Of a stretch of 64,000 bases of DNA, positions 12,401 to 21,004 are shown piece after piece. The number at the start of each line of letters is the position of its first letter. The stretch's first letter is position 1. The stretch spans positions 62,001 through 126,000 of the forward strand of contig JAHQIW010004746.1 of the NCBI GenBank assembly GCA_019055375.1, written 5' to 3'. This DNA is from Parelaphostrongylus tenuis (lineage: Eukaryota > Nematoda > Chromadorea > Rhabditida > Metastrongylidae). A program made the translations under genes and the position numbers. The notes beneath the pieces were generated by a model. It saw only the letters and a list, made by a program, of their open reading frames with translations. It searched no databases and was not told the origin of the DNA.

Positions 12401-13229
12401 ACTAGTGTTGAAGACGAAATGCGCACTAAAATAGCGCGACAGGGAAGCGGTCAGTGAAGCAAAGCACTGAGCTGCTGAGCTGCTGAGTAATAGATGGTTC
12501 ATAGCAGTTTTGTTCCTTAGTAGTTTCCATCTGGTTCAAGCATTAGCTTGAACAAAGAAAGCCTGCTTTTTCTTTGAACTTATTAGCGCAGCGCAAGCGA
12601 CATTGGGTGAGTTCAAATGACACGAAACGCTTACTAGCGATAGTTACTGAGAGAAGCTGTAAATAATCTTTATGAACCGTTCAGAATCTGTGTTTCCAAT
12701 ATTTTGGGTGTAGATAATTGCGACAGTAGATAAATGGGTAGTTAGAAGCGGCAGAAGCGAAAAAGGGACAGTGTACAAACAGACTCATCTAGCTCACAAA
12801 TTAACATGATACACTCCGTTTCTTTCTTTTGGTAGAAAAAATATTCTGTAAGTCATACGTGAAAGTTTTTATAAAAAGCTTGTCGTATTATTTTTTTTGT
12901 CGATACGAATGATATTGTTGCAGAAGAACGACGGTGCGGCGTCGACGACGATGGGCGCTACAGCAGAAGCAACAGTTTTCCCAACGACTTCGCGAGAAAC
13001 AACTGAAATCGTTTTCTTCACTCACAATCATCCGTCAACTTTCCGTGATCCGACCTGCCGTGACATGCGCTACTCATGTTCGTTTTGGTTGCAGCATAAC
13101 CCTGTTATATGTACTGAACAGAAATCTTTCATGAAAGCACAATGTGCATACACATGCAAATTTTGCATTTCGGCAATGGATGTCGCAGAGCAGCTAACCA
13201 AACATCATCAGCAATCACAGCAGAATTAG
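3264..13229 (+). CDS. Zinc carboxypeptidase (peptidase M14) with C-terminal ShKT domain, multi-exon, frame-broken
   Basis: The protein should be a secreted metallo-carboxypeptidase that removes C-terminal residues from peptides. Exons read from splice sites and family blocks: 3264-3446, 4276-4412, 5152-5330, 5384-5490, 5661-5783, 5876-5990, 6080-6152, 6214-6352, 10000-10084, 10147-10233, 10290-10360, 10606-10693, 10756-10869, 11165-11252, 12253-12352, 12924-13229. Order: signal peptide, propeptide, catalytic domain (zinc ligands HARE and LHSY; DLNRNF; catalytic Glu in VELRP), Thr/Ser linker, ShKT. Phases agree at every junction except exon 2 to 3 and exon 4 to 5. The architecture resembles the C. 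elegans SURO-1 group, but I cannot assign orthology. The start ATG is 3264: a GTG 30 bases upstream is in frame but is not a credible start, and a tttag stretch ending at 3234 could be a spliced-leader acceptor. The gene is either a recent pseudogene or carries sequencing indels. Confidence 0.85.
4276..4412 (+). CDS. Carboxypeptidase exon 2: activation propeptide
   Basis: Acceptor ttacag. The frame opens with IDFWKEPNHFGDFADIMIS and ends near RVPDVEK, which match the propeptide of nematode and arthropod M14A carboxypeptidases (FWKEP, then a VPDVE motif). Reading on gives TGA, so a donor at AA|gtgaat is likely. That leaves phase 2, whereas exon 3 needs phase 1, so a linking exon is missing or the boundary is damaged. 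Confidence 0.7.
4413..5151 (+). other. Carboxypeptidase intron 2 with no recognised linking exon
   Basis: About 740 bases separate the end of the propeptide motif from the catalytic start. I tested the visible ag acceptors for a short exon entering in phase 2 and leaving in phase 1. Each one hit a stop or had the wrong length. Confidence 0.5.
5152..5330 (+). CDS. Carboxypeptidase exon 3: start of catalytic domain
   Basis: Acceptor gttttag. It reads DDDLSRVGKL, then KYSFGDYASYADMVKFMR and FYYPNITKIVRLGTTHEGKP, the usual N-terminal part of the M14 catalytic domain. Donor AAG|gtgggt, phase 0 into exon 4. Confidence 0.85.
5384..5490 (+). CDS. Carboxypeptidase exon 4: HxxE zinc-ligand exon, with a one-base frame break
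   Basis: It reads RAIWIDGNIHAREWASSHTA. HARE supplies the first two zinc ligands (His69 and Glu72 in bovine numbering) and Arg71. In the open frame the exon ends LYLSI plus two bases. Shifted by one base at 5480-5481 it ends I-N-Q, exactly in phase with exon 5 (LVSGYGKD), as expected in the family. One base therefore appears to be missing. Confidence 0.85.
5661..5783 (+). CDS. Carboxypeptidase exon 5: catalytic core
   Basis: It reads LVSGYGKDDTITHYVNSLNF and then YVMPCLNPDGYEYTRLSPNP. The NPDGYEYT block is diagnostic of the M14A family. It is flanked by ag|CTT and AGT|gtttgt and is phase 0 at both ends. Confidence 0.88.
5876..5990 (+). CDS. Carboxypeptidase exon 6: substrate-binding arginine and Asn-Arg pair
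   Basis: VRLWRKNRS carries the Arg127 equivalent, and GVDLNRNFKFHW carries the Asn144-Arg145 pair that binds the substrate carboxylate. Two extra Cys (EKCC) suggest a disulfide. It ends in phase 1. Confidence 0.9.
6080..6352 (+). CDS. Carboxypeptidase exons 7 and 8: third zinc ligand
   Basis: Exons 6080-6152 and 6214-6352 are separated by a 61-base intron with gtaagt and ttcag. They read SGSSFEPCSNIYHGDHVFSE and later GFITLHSYAQLWIYPFSH. LHSY carries the third zinc ligand (His196) with Ser197-Tyr198. Exon 8 ends in phase 0 and is followed by a 3.6-kb intron. Confidence 0.88.
6425..6660 (-). repeat. tRNA-derived SINE, Ser/Leu-like head, copy 2, in a carboxypeptidase intron
   Basis: Same family as 2737-2975 and 57018-57260. 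On the minus strand it starts tgggggcgccgtggccgag, a Leu/Ser tRNA A-box, and ends near the cttcttgaacatcctagaat motif. It sits just downstream of exon 8. Confidence 0.65.
7846..8385 (+). repeat. Dispersed 540-bp repeat (family D), copy 1
   Basis: Shares its start (aaaccgacctcattcgctgg, then aggagtgccagtaatcattcgaaagct) and its end (cggtctttccagagaatgag...gattactattag) with 21005-21548. Related ends occur at 54950-55709 and in a fragment at 23340-23475. It is probably a non-autonomous DNA element inside carboxypeptidase intron 8. Confidence 0.5.
8640..8991 (+). pseudogene. Unidentified coding-like segment in carboxypeptidase intron 8
   Basis: Two open frames read like protein. About 8648-8745 gives LDRLVVKSYDEEVNDELLKS followed by SALVAMLAFGL. 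About 8788-8991 gives IIDECSEMCCHPEPALTLKR and later NKIYELYVPNAWELVVERH. They lie in different frames and may be parts of one broken gene or retrocopy. No splice sites join them convincingly and no family is recognised. Confidence 0.25.
9100..9999. other. Intronic sequence, nothing recognised
   Basis: AT-rich carboxypeptidase intron between the coding-like segment and exon 9. No exon, repeat arm or RNA gene was identified by eye. Confidence 0.5.
10000..10233 (+). CDS. Carboxypeptidase exons 9 and 10: S1' pocket and catalytic glutamate
   Basis: Exons 10000-10084 and 10147-10233. The first reads RRAINRLHRQYGTEYRMGTG. The second reads PASGGSDDWAKSNGIKYVYL followed by VELRPQYE, with Glu as the Glu270 general base. 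By alignment the residue before PASGG, normally Tyr248, comes from split codon T|CA and is Ser. The Ile255 position is Asp, as in B-type enzymes that prefer basic C-termini. Confidence 0.85.
10290..10869 (+). CDS. Carboxypeptidase exons 11-13: end of catalytic domain
   Basis: Exons 10290-10360, 10606-10693 and 10756-10869 have matching phases. They read SNGFILHKKELIPTAVETFE, then EVIEAVLEHNDIHKDPLSLI, then a switch to a Thr/Ser/Pro-rich stretch (TDTSPTPTTREVSE). The last donor (C|gtatag) is chosen because it is the phase-1 donor that joins exon 14; it is less certain than the others. Confidence 0.72.
11165..12352 (+). CDS. Carboxypeptidase exons 14 and 15: Thr/Ser-rich linker
   Basis: Exons 11165-11252 and 12253-12352. 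They read SPYSTTTTPSSATETPLLEI and TYTPSSTTSTSTTWTSLHF. Both join in frame (phase 2, then phase 0) with strong donors gtgagt and gtaagt. Such linkers are usually O-glycosylated stalks between a catalytic domain and a ShKT domain. A deleted mariner sits in the intron between them. Confidence 0.7.
11607..12204 (+). mobile_element. Internally deleted mariner transposon
   Basis: Imperfect terminal inverted repeats of about 45 bases: aggtcttttcataagttttg at 11607 and its complement ending agacct at 12204. The interior keeps the C-terminal end of a mariner transposase with stops and missing catalytic residues: HVAEMTKRK, NHPSYGPDFSPFGDHLF (the H-P-P-Y-S-P-D-L-x-P block) and SKRWQKCVQT. At ~600 bases it is about half of a full mariner (~1.3 kb). 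It lies in the intron between the two linker exons of the carboxypeptidase gene. Confidence 0.8.
12924..13229 (+). CDS. Carboxypeptidase exon 16: ShKT domain and stop
   Basis: Acceptor gttgcag, phase 0. After a Thr-rich start, six cysteines at about 13056-13166 follow ShKT spacing (TCRD, YSC, ICT, QC, TC, FC), with the conserved Met before the fourth. ShKT domains are common structural modules in secreted nematode enzymes, so the name does not imply a toxin. The frame ends at TAG 13227-13229. Confidence 0.88.
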   Translation, partial: KNDGAASTTMGATAEATVFPTTSRETTEIVFFTHNHPSTFRDPTCRDMRYSCSFWLQHNPVICTEQKSFMKAQCAYTCKFCISAMDVAEQLTKHHQQSQQN

Positions 13230-13965
13230 TCACCTAAACTCCTGCAGTCTCTGTTTGTAAAATGATAGCGCAGCATTGAGGGCCGAATAGAATCATCGTA
13301 TCATAGCTCCTGAAGTTGCCGTTTGACGGGCAAAATTGAAAGATGCCGCATTTACACATTGTTAATGGGCTTACCAACTTGCTAAATGTTCGTGATATTT
13401 ATTATCAACGGGTAATAGTGTGTAGCTAATCACTGAAGTTTGTCTTCATTCTTAGCCCTTTTTTAGTTGAACTGTAACTTGACCTATCAGTTCATTCTCT
13501 TTGCTCAAGTATAGACATTGTTGTTATGCGAGTCCCAGTGCGCCTTGGATTCAGGTATAAACCAGTCTTATTTCACCTCACTATCTACGTTCAAAGTTCG
13601 CTTCTTTCTGTCACTTAAATCAGTAATTTTGGTGCATTCACATTCTGTACCACATGTAAATATTATGTTAATAATATTGATATCACATTCGCTTTCTCAA
13701 TTAAGTTCATTTCTTCGACATGACAAGGTTAAATCTCCAGGGTGATCTTTTATTGTGTACACGATCAGAATAAACAAAAATTTGCAGTAATCTCTACTAC
13801 ATATGTTTGATAAAAATTAGTTGCTTCTTTGCTTGCAGTATCTTCCAAGCCGATTGGAAGTTCCTATAGGATCATTAGAGATTACACGCGTACGAAGTGC
13901 AAGAAGAACTCTGATAATATTTTCAAAGTAAAAAAAGTACTGCATAAACAAATGAATCTATTCAT
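13230..13965. other. Carboxypeptidase 3' flank
   Basis: AT-rich, with an aataaa at about 13767-13773 that is a possible but distant polyadenylation signal, 540 bases after the stop. Nothing else was recognised. Confidence 0.4.
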
Positions 13966-13967
13966 AA

Positions 13968-14275
13968 CTTTCGTTTCGAGTGTTTTCTTAAGACCACAGC
14001 TCAAATTTCAATATGCTTGGTAATCATTCTTTGAGCCACGCATGTTGGTGGTCTATCAAAGAGGGCTGACTTATAAAGCCCTATACACTTGTTTCGATCT
14101 TGCGATCTCGTCAGTCGGGCAGTTACCCTTTCTCAACTTTGCCAATCCTGTGTGAGTGCTCTAGTCCCCACCCTAAGAGTTAGCGACGACGAACGATTTA
14201 CACTCTATGTCCAGTGAATCCATTCAGTTGAAGAAATAACTACGTTTATTGGATCAACAATAATAGCAATAAACA
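13968..14275 (+). repeat. Dispersed repeat family F, copy 1
   Basis: Starts ctttcgtttcgagtgttttc, then ttaagaccacagctcaaatt, tttgagccacgcatgttggt and gcgacgacgaacgatttaca. The same ordered blocks recur at 16742-16819, 17240-17459, 28715-29045, 46125-46400 and 48575-48930. No coding capacity was seen. Confidence 0.6.
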
Positions 14276-15004
14276 GAAAAGTTTATAAGAAATTCTCAGC
14301 CTTTAGCCTTCATATATTTACGAAGTCCCTTCACGGGACCCTTCACGCCAGATGTGAGTCGACATGCGAAAATTTTCAGCGATGCTCGCACGCTTTTCCA
14401 CCGTGATTTGGCGTCAGGCGCGTGTCAAAGCCGTTTTAAGAGCGTCTACAATAGTGTAGTGGAAAGCAGAGACTTTTTCCTCCAGTATCGCCTATTTCCT
14501 CCACGGAACCTCCCTCTTTGAGAGATCCTGCCCGGTTAGTCGCGAGGGCACGTGGCGCGTCCCCTGGTGGTGGATAGGGGAATAAACGCGAACCAAAAGC
14601 GACCGTGTGCTTCCCAGAGACGCAGGTGGATTCAGGGAAAGCACCCCTGCTTCTGCAGCGCCGACTTGACAAAAACTCTATTTCTACGAGTCAAGTCGGC
14701 CAAAAGCCTGCAATCAAGCGGCTGGGAAGTACATGGGAGGCGGTTAGGAGTCGCCTCCAACAAATAAGCTCCTCCCGCTCCTCCGAGAGAGCCTGGCAAG
14801 CTACTCGTGAGTACCCAGCCCCCACGTTTAGAGTCTGGCAAGCTATACGCTGGGTATTAAAATGCCAAAAACAGCAACAAATATGGGCCTCATTCCCCTG
14901 ACCCCGAAAGAGCCTCTGGTACGGCAGCGCCAGGTAGGACGAGTACGGAGAGGCTGCTAAAATCTCAGGGCCGAACTAGGCTGCCAAGATCGAAACGGAC
15001 TAAA

Positions 15005-15720
15005 ATGACGATCTGTACCTACAACGCAAGAACCCTTGCTCACGAATCTGCTGTAGAAGATCTATTGATTCAAGCAAGATGAATAAGGTACGACGTCATT
15101 GGCCTGGCTGAGACGAGAAGGCGCCATCCTTTTCACGCTGTTTATGACACCGGAGAAGAACTGTTCCTTGGTACATGCGATCGCAGAGGTGTCGGCGGCG
15201 TTGGCGTCCTCGTCAAATCGAATTTGACCGTGAGCATTGATTCGTTTGAACAACTAACAACCCGTATCGGACGATTACGGTTGAAACGATGTGGTTCTAT
15301 GCCGGCTTTGACGATCTTCGTTGCTTACACACCAACATCAAGCTATGACGAAGACGAAGTCGAAGCGTTCTATATGGACCTCGAAAATTCTTCAGAGAAG
15401 ATCATACATTCTTCAAGGTCATTGTCGGAGATTTTACTGCAAAAATTGGACCTAGAAGAACGTCTGAAGAACGTCACATAGGGACCCACGGACTAGAATG
15501 GAATGAACAGGGTGAGAGGCTATCTGAGTTTATCATGACGACCCAAACCATCCATGGTAACTCGCAATTCCAAAAGCCTCTTTCTCAAGCGATGGACGTG
15601 GGAGTCTCCCAATGGAGAGTACCATAACGAAATAGATTACATCTTAGTAAATCGAAGCTTTGCTGACCGATGTCGCGTTGTTCCTAAGTTCTACACGGGA
15701 TCAGACCATCGCCTCCTTCG
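15005..15720 (+). pseudogene. RTE endonuclease domain, broken
   Basis: Starts MTICTYNARTLAHESAVEDL and is stopped by TGA at about 15080. The reading then continues as YDVIGLAETRRR, VGGVGVLVKSNL and IFVAYTPTSSYDEDEVEAFY, is broken again near 15400-15480, and ends with NEIDYILVNRSF and the catalytic GSDHRLL block inside the long frame 15554-16558. Confidence 0.8.
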
Positions 15721-17230
15721 CGCAACGTTCCGTTTTTCGAGGAGAGGAGAGAAAGCCGCTAAATTCAAACAACGAAGTCCCAGAACTACCATAAACTGGG
15801 ATGTATTTAAATCATTAGTCGGCTCTTGGGAAGATACCGTTGTCGACAACATCGACGAAGAATACGATCGACTCGTTGAATATCTTCACGTTAGCGCTAT
15901 AAAAGCCGAGAGTCCTAAGGTCACGAAGAGACGCTTGTCTCCGCAGACACTCGAGCTGATACGTCAACGTGGAATCGCACGAGCTGCAGGCAACCGAAAC
16001 CTTACGTCCGAACTTGCGAAACGATGCAGAGAAGCGATAAAAGAAGACCTTCAAGAGAGAAGAGCAGCAGTTATGGCAGAAGCTGCAGAAGCTGGGAAGA
16101 GCATTCGCAAAGCCCAGCGAGGCTTCGCCAACTATAAGACCAAGATGATTGCACTCCGATACCCTGACAGGACACTTACAGCTTCGAGAAGGGCTATGGA
16201 GAAAATCATCCACCAATACTACTCGGATCTCTTCGCTAGCCATGTCCTCTTACCGTCATATAAATTGAAAGAGGACGAATATGTCGTTCCACCGGTCCTC
16301 CCTTCCGAAATCCGACATGCTATATCGTCGGTGAAGAACAGAACAACACCCGGTCCAGACAGGATTAGACCAGAACACCTGAAGAACCTGCCTCCAGTTC
16401 TCATCAACAGCGTGGCTCGGCTCTTCACTCGCTACCTGTCAGAATGCAAGGTCCCTTTTCAATGGAAAAACCAGCATGACCGTATTGTTGTTCAAAAAGG
16501 GAGACCTTCACGACATAGGCAATTATCGCCCAATCTGCTTGCTGTCCGTTGTCTATAAACTCTTTACTCGAGTCATCCTAAACAGGATTGACAGAACACT
16601 GGACGAAGGACAGCCATGCGAACAAGCAGGGTTCCGAAAAGGATTTAGTACCATAGACCACATCCACACGATTACAAGACTCATTGAAGTTTCACGAGAG
16701 TACAAGCAACCACTCTGTCTCACTTTCATCAATCTGAAGAAATATCATGTTTTTTCGATTCGAGTGTTTTCTCAAGACCACAGCTCAAATATTCAATATG
16801 CCTGATAATCATTTCTTGTATCGATCTGAAGAAGCCTTTGGGAATTCAGTGGAAACAGAAGCGGTTATAGGAGGCTCTGGATAACCAGGGCGTCCCTACG
16901 TCGGTACAAAATGATCCTTCCTAAGCTTTATAAAGATTTCACGACCAAAATATCTCCATTCTACAACAAAATCACCATTGGCGTAAGAAGGGAGGGTTCG
17001 ACAAGGCGGTACAATTTCGCCAAAACTATTCACTGCCACCATACAAAACGTCATACGAACATTAAGATGGGACGATATGGGAGTGAAAATTGACTGTCGA
17101 CTATTAAACCATCTTCGCTTTGCTGACAATATCGTTCTCATAACACCAAACATCAGTCAAGCGGAACGAATGTTGATCGATTATGATAACGCCTGTAGAA
17201 AGATTGGTCTTCAACTAATCTAACGAAAAA
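15554..17230 (+). pseudogene. RTE reverse transcriptase region, broken
   Basis: A 334-codon frame (15554-16558) covers the linker and RT start (SVKNRTTPGPDRIRPEHLKN). The frame then moves by one near 16475 to TVLLFKKGDLHDIGNYRPIC. After the inserted repeat at 16742-16819 the palm is fragmentary. The catalytic F-A-D-D motif reads LRFADNIVLITPN at about 17113-17150, so the second Asp is Asn. Confidence 0.8.
16742..16819 (+). repeat. Family F fragment inserted in the RTE, flanked by 14-bp duplication
   Basis: A 78-base insert (tcgagtgttttctcaagacc, then cagctcaaatattcaatatg) interrupts the RT frame. The 14 bases before it (atcaatctgaagaa, 16728-16741) recur after it with one change (atcgatctgaagaa, 16820-16833), as a target-site duplication would. 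Confidence 0.75.
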
Positions 17231-17239
17231 CAATGTTCA

Positions 17240-17459
17240 ATAGATCCTTTCGTTATTATTTGAGCCAACATGTCATGTGGTCTGGTAAGGGCTCTTGTAC
17301 AGCCCGATGCAAGTGTTTCGTCCGTACAGACTCAAGGAGTAACACGTGTATCGGGCTGTACAAGAGCCTTTACCAGACCACATGACATGTTGGCTGAAAT
17401 AATAATGAAAGGATCTATCGAAATTGGAGCGTGGTCTAAACAAAGCACTCGAAATAAAG
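17240..17459. repeat. Foldback family F insertion in the RTE, with flanking direct repeat
   Basis: The arms tagatcctttcgttattatt...ccaacatgtcatgtggtctg and their complement pair over about 17241-17417, with gggctcttgtacagcccgat near the centre. Direct copies of gaaaaacaatgttca (17225-17239) and ggaaaacaatgccca (17459-17473) flank the insert. The host RTE frame resumes afterwards. Confidence 0.75.
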
Positions 17460-17494
17460 GAAAACAATGCCCATGAGGAACGGATGGGTTTCGA

Positions 17495-17900
17495 ATGCCC
17501 CATTCACGCTCAACGGAACGACAATCTCCGAATGCTCTCAGTTACGTCTATCTAGGTTGTAAAATCAATATGATGAACGACCTAGCTCAAGAGTTGAGCA
17601 GGAGGAAACGAGCGGCTTGGGGAACGTTTAAGAGCATCGAAGATGTAGTGAAGAGGACAAAGAACACCCGACTCCGTGCCCACCTTTTCGACTCGACAAT
17701 TATCCCTGCCCTAACGTATGCAGCAGAAACCTGGTCGCTACGTAAGCAGGCTGAAAGATCACTTGGCGTTATCGAACGCGCAGTCGAAAGGTCGATGCTA
17801 GGAGCATCCCGTATCTCGCAAATGAGAGAAAGGATCCGAAGTTCCGACCTACGTCAACGACCGAAAATCACAGACGCCGTTATACACGCCAGGATACCGA
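17495..17900 (+). pseudogene. RTE C-terminal domain remnant
   Basis: An open frame of 136 codons reads SYVYLGCKINMMNDLAQELS, AAWGTFKSIEDVVKRTKNTR, LTYAAETWSLRKQAERSLGV and ERAVERSMLGASRISQ, the conserved region that follows the RT palm in nematode RTE elements. It is part of the element at 14390-18195. Confidence 0.8.
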
Positions 17901-18239
17901 AATAAGGTGGGCCGGACACGTGATGCGCTTCAACGACAACCGATGGACGAGAGCCATTACCGACTGATTCCTTAAGACATCAAGCACTCTACAGGAAGAC
18001 CACTGACTCAGTGATTCCATTTCTTGACGAAAGCATAGAAGAAAGATATGATGCTCAACGAATGCCTTGAGCGAGGAGGACCCACTGGGCTACTATTGCA
18101 CGCGGTAGGGAAAAATGGAAGAGTTGGTGGTACCCGCTCGAGTCACTCGACAATCAACGGGACGACAGGTGATAGGTGATACAGGTGATCGCCTATACGG
18201 CGTAGTCCATTAGGTCAAGGTTTGTCAAATTCAAAGATC

Positions 18240-18828
18240 TAATGTCCCTTCCCTAAAAGCCTAGAAGCAGCTCTTGACAGATGACAATCGTTGAGTGAGT
18301 CGGATGCGCAGCAGCCCAGGCCTGCTGAAGCGTGTACCTGTCGGCACTAAAGTGTTGAGTAGTCCAAGGTTTCAGGACGCTCGCGAACGACTTGCTGTGA
18401 CAGCTGGTAGCGTTGATTTTCGCTTCCGTTGATGAAGACCAACGGTGTCTTTCCGATAGCACAAATGTCGTCCCAGACTTTCATAAAGGTTGAAAAAGAC
18501 TGCGGCCCAAAGTTTCTCCTATTGCAGACTTCTGCTAACCCTTCTTGAGAAGCTGCCGCCGATTCTGGCAGTTGTAGAGTGCTTCGATTGTGAATTTCTA
18601 CTCACTCGTGAAAAGCACCTTCGACATACGGACGCCGGCGTTGAGAAGAATCATTCGGCGAACCTATGGAAGCCGTTCATTTCTCCATCTTTTTGTAGAA
18701 AATAAACACAAGACATCTTGTAGTTACCCAGCATTAGCTTATTTTTGACAATGTTTCGGACGCTCCGCTCGCTGAATCCCGAGCTTCCCAAGCCATTTTG
18801 AAAATCGAACGCGTTACATTGGCATCAA
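18240..18828 (-). pseudogene. Tc/mariner-superfamily transposase remnant
   Basis: Read on the minus strand: a helix-turn-helix block (GFSERSVRNIVKNKL), then VLFTSE*KFTIEALYNCQNR (normally the first catalytic D in FSDEK), then KVWDDICAIGKTPLVF, then LKPWTTQHFSADRYTLQQAW followed by AAAHPTH (normally QQDSAPAH). Stops, frame changes and loss of both visible catalytic Asp show decay. It is about half of a usual ~340-residue transposase. Confidence 0.75.
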
Positions 18829-18844
18829 AATTGGTTGCGAGGAT

Positions 18845-18990
18845 AAGCAGTACTGAGTCTATACAGCAGTAGGCCTTCCGCGAGTCATTGTAAAGGCCAG
18901 ATATGCATTCAGTCACCTTAAACGAACTTGAAAATTGAAGACAATTGCAAGGTGCATCTCCTAGAGTTTGATCAACGGCGGGAGTTTAAT
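18845..18990 (+). repeat. SINE family B, 3' part
   Basis: The blocks gagtcattgtaaaggccaga, tatgcattcagtcaccttaa and gtttgatcaacggcgggagt recur in the same order at 27945-28175, 29055-29315 and 51095-51365, and on the minus strand at 41430-41700. Confidence 0.6.
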
Positions 18991-19371
18991 CGTTCGTCCT
19001 TTTTTGTATACAAATGTACACATCCACGCATAGACGTACTTTTACCCACTACATTAAAAAAAGTGCATGTTAAATGCATAAAACTTGCTAAGAATAGTGG
19101 GCACATATGGAAGCATTCGAGTAGAAGCTATATGGAGACGATAAATTGGTCTTGAGCAGATGAATTATTCTAAAATCAAGGTTTGGATAGTCCCATTATC
19201 ATCAAGTCGCTCGATTCGCAAGAATCTCTGCTGTCATGGATCGCTGTCGTTTTAAAAGATTCCGAGTCGTAGGGCAAAGATCCCACCTGACTAGCAAAAT
19301 TCTAAATATCAGTATTGAAGATCTAGAAACGCGTATGATGTGCTATCCAAAAGTTCTAGGAGAATCTCTCT

Positions 19372-19569
19372 GTGCACGCACGAAGAGGGAAGAGAACAGA
19401 CTTTCAAGAAGCAGATAAGCCGATACTCAAACCCACAATCTCCATTGATGAAGATTTACGAAGGACAACGGGTACGTATCAAGGAAGTGATTGGCTGCGT
19501 ATTGAGAACTTTCTTGCAACTTCGAGCACTCTTGTAGCACCTATTAGTAAACCTCACCAGTTACAATAA
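19372..19569 (+). CDS. Candidate 3' exon of an unidentified gene
   Basis: The frame ends DKPILKPTISIDEDLRRTTG, SDWLRIENFLATSSTLVAPI, SKPHQLQ, stop. AATAAA (19565-19570) overlaps the stop codon. Composition is protein-like but no family is recognised and no upstream exon was joined. It could be chance. Confidence 0.25.
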   Translation: MHARRGKRTDFQEADKPILKPTISIDEDLRRTTGTYQGSDWLRIENFLATSSTLVAPISKPHQLQ

Positions 19570-19999
19570 AAGTCTCTAGAATATATGTATGTTACTTTTG
19601 TGACATAAGCCTATCAAATCCTGCGGAAGATATATAGACTAGACAAAAGGTTAGTGATTAAAATTACCAATTCCTCCATACTCAAATCATCCAATATCAT
19701 ATATGTCAGCGGAACGGATAAGTTGAAATCTATTGGCTTGATAGAGCCTCTAAACTGAAGAATTTGACAGATTATTCCTGCTTATCGTCAAAAGCCAGTG
19801 CGATCGCAGAAGTCCTCTTTCAACTAGGTAGAAAGCCTTAGATGAGATATAGCCGCAAATTAACACTGAAACATCACACGACTAAACGCTGGACTGTAGA
19901 ATTACAAAAACTAGACATTCTAAGAAAGAAAAACAAATGAATCGAATGTTACAGGAAATACCACTGGCTGCGTAAACTTGACCTCATTTTGTATATTGC

Positions 20000-20160
20000 A
20001 ATATACCCAGTGATATAGAGTGGTGTGCAAAAACTTTTGCGTCAATTAGGATTTGAACCCACATTTCACTCTGTGAGAGGGGGTGCTGAACCGTTGCACT
20101 ACCGACTCCCGTTTTGGCACCACTTTTTTACGCTACAACGCGTTATCTGTCAGATGCGTG
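20000..20160 (-). repeat. tRNA-headed SINE family A, single arm
   Basis: gagtggtgtgcaaaaac, then a B-box-like gatttgaacccaca, then a degenerate A-box region ending in ccgttttggcaccac. This is the same layout as the arms at 31691-32012 and 52431-52695. Confidence 0.55.
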
Positions 20161-21004
20161 TTTTGTTTGATTTGCTTGAGGATTTTGTCTCGTTCATGAC
20201 TGACGTAGGATGTTCAACAGATAAATTTACTCATGGTTTTGTAAGAACCCGAACAGTGCTCTAAAAGGCGTTTCTAGGTAGACTGCAAGAAACTGTTGGG
20301 CATGCGAGTGGAATCAAGACCTAGCTTCTGATGACCTGCATCACTAACTACCCGACCGCTCCTCGAGCAACAATATTCGGAATGAATTCATGTGTAATAA
20401 GTTGGAAGCTTATCAGTCTTATCAAAGGTGATATTATTTGAGATCACGCCATAGGAAACATCTCGGTGTGTTTCATTCCATGACTATTCAACATCGAAAA
20501 ACCATGAAGGTCTTAACGTCTGATAAGGTGAGTAGACGTTGCATTTGTCCGTCAATTGCCATACCAACGCCCTTATGAAGGATCAGTTGAGTGGGAATGA
20601 CTGGTTGGAGAGTCGAGTTTTGGGCCAGTTGGTTGGAACACGTACCTAAATTAGCACATTTACCGCGAAAGGTCCAAACCGTGAAGGACACTGTAGCGTC
20701 AATCACGGTCCTGGATGAATTAATGTACTATCGCAAGTTTCGCATATAATGAATAGTTCGAAAAGTCGTTGGCATTATGGTTTTGGGAAATCCATTTGAT
20801 TTTAGTATTATACGTTTTAATTTTGGCACATTTTGTAATGGTCACTAACTAGGCATTCTTGGAATCTAAGTAAACGGGGAATAAATGAAGATAAAACCGA
20901 TTGAACAATGCTGTATTAAAGATATAAAAACTGAAATTTTTGTCCATCAAAAATATAGTGATGACTACAAAAGATGAAATTTCTAAATCTCCATAGGTTC
21001 TTTT

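Larger units (their letters stand above)
14390..18195 (+). mobile_element. RTE-clade non-LTR retrotransposon, nearly full length, inactive
   Basis: A GC-rich 5' region leads into an apurinic-type endonuclease (MTICTYNARTLAHE, VIGLAETRRRHP, GSDHRLL), an RTE reverse transcriptase (TPGPDRIRPEHLKNLP, KGDLHDIGNYRPICLLS, GFRKGFSTIDHIHT) and the C-terminal block YLGCKINMMNDLAQELSRRK to RWAGHVMRFNDNRW. The 3' end shows aggtgata/ggtgatac-type short repeats, as RTE tails do. Stops (for example after LLIQAR near 15079), frameshifts near 16475 and in the palm, a FADN palm motif and two inserted repeats make it inactive. RTE elements copy themselves by target-primed reverse transcription and can mobilise SINEs. 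The 5' boundary is approximate. Confidence 0.88.

Noticed and set aside
15815..16428. Long minus-strand frames opposite the RTE
   Set aside because: They are antisense to the RTE coding sequence and match no family.
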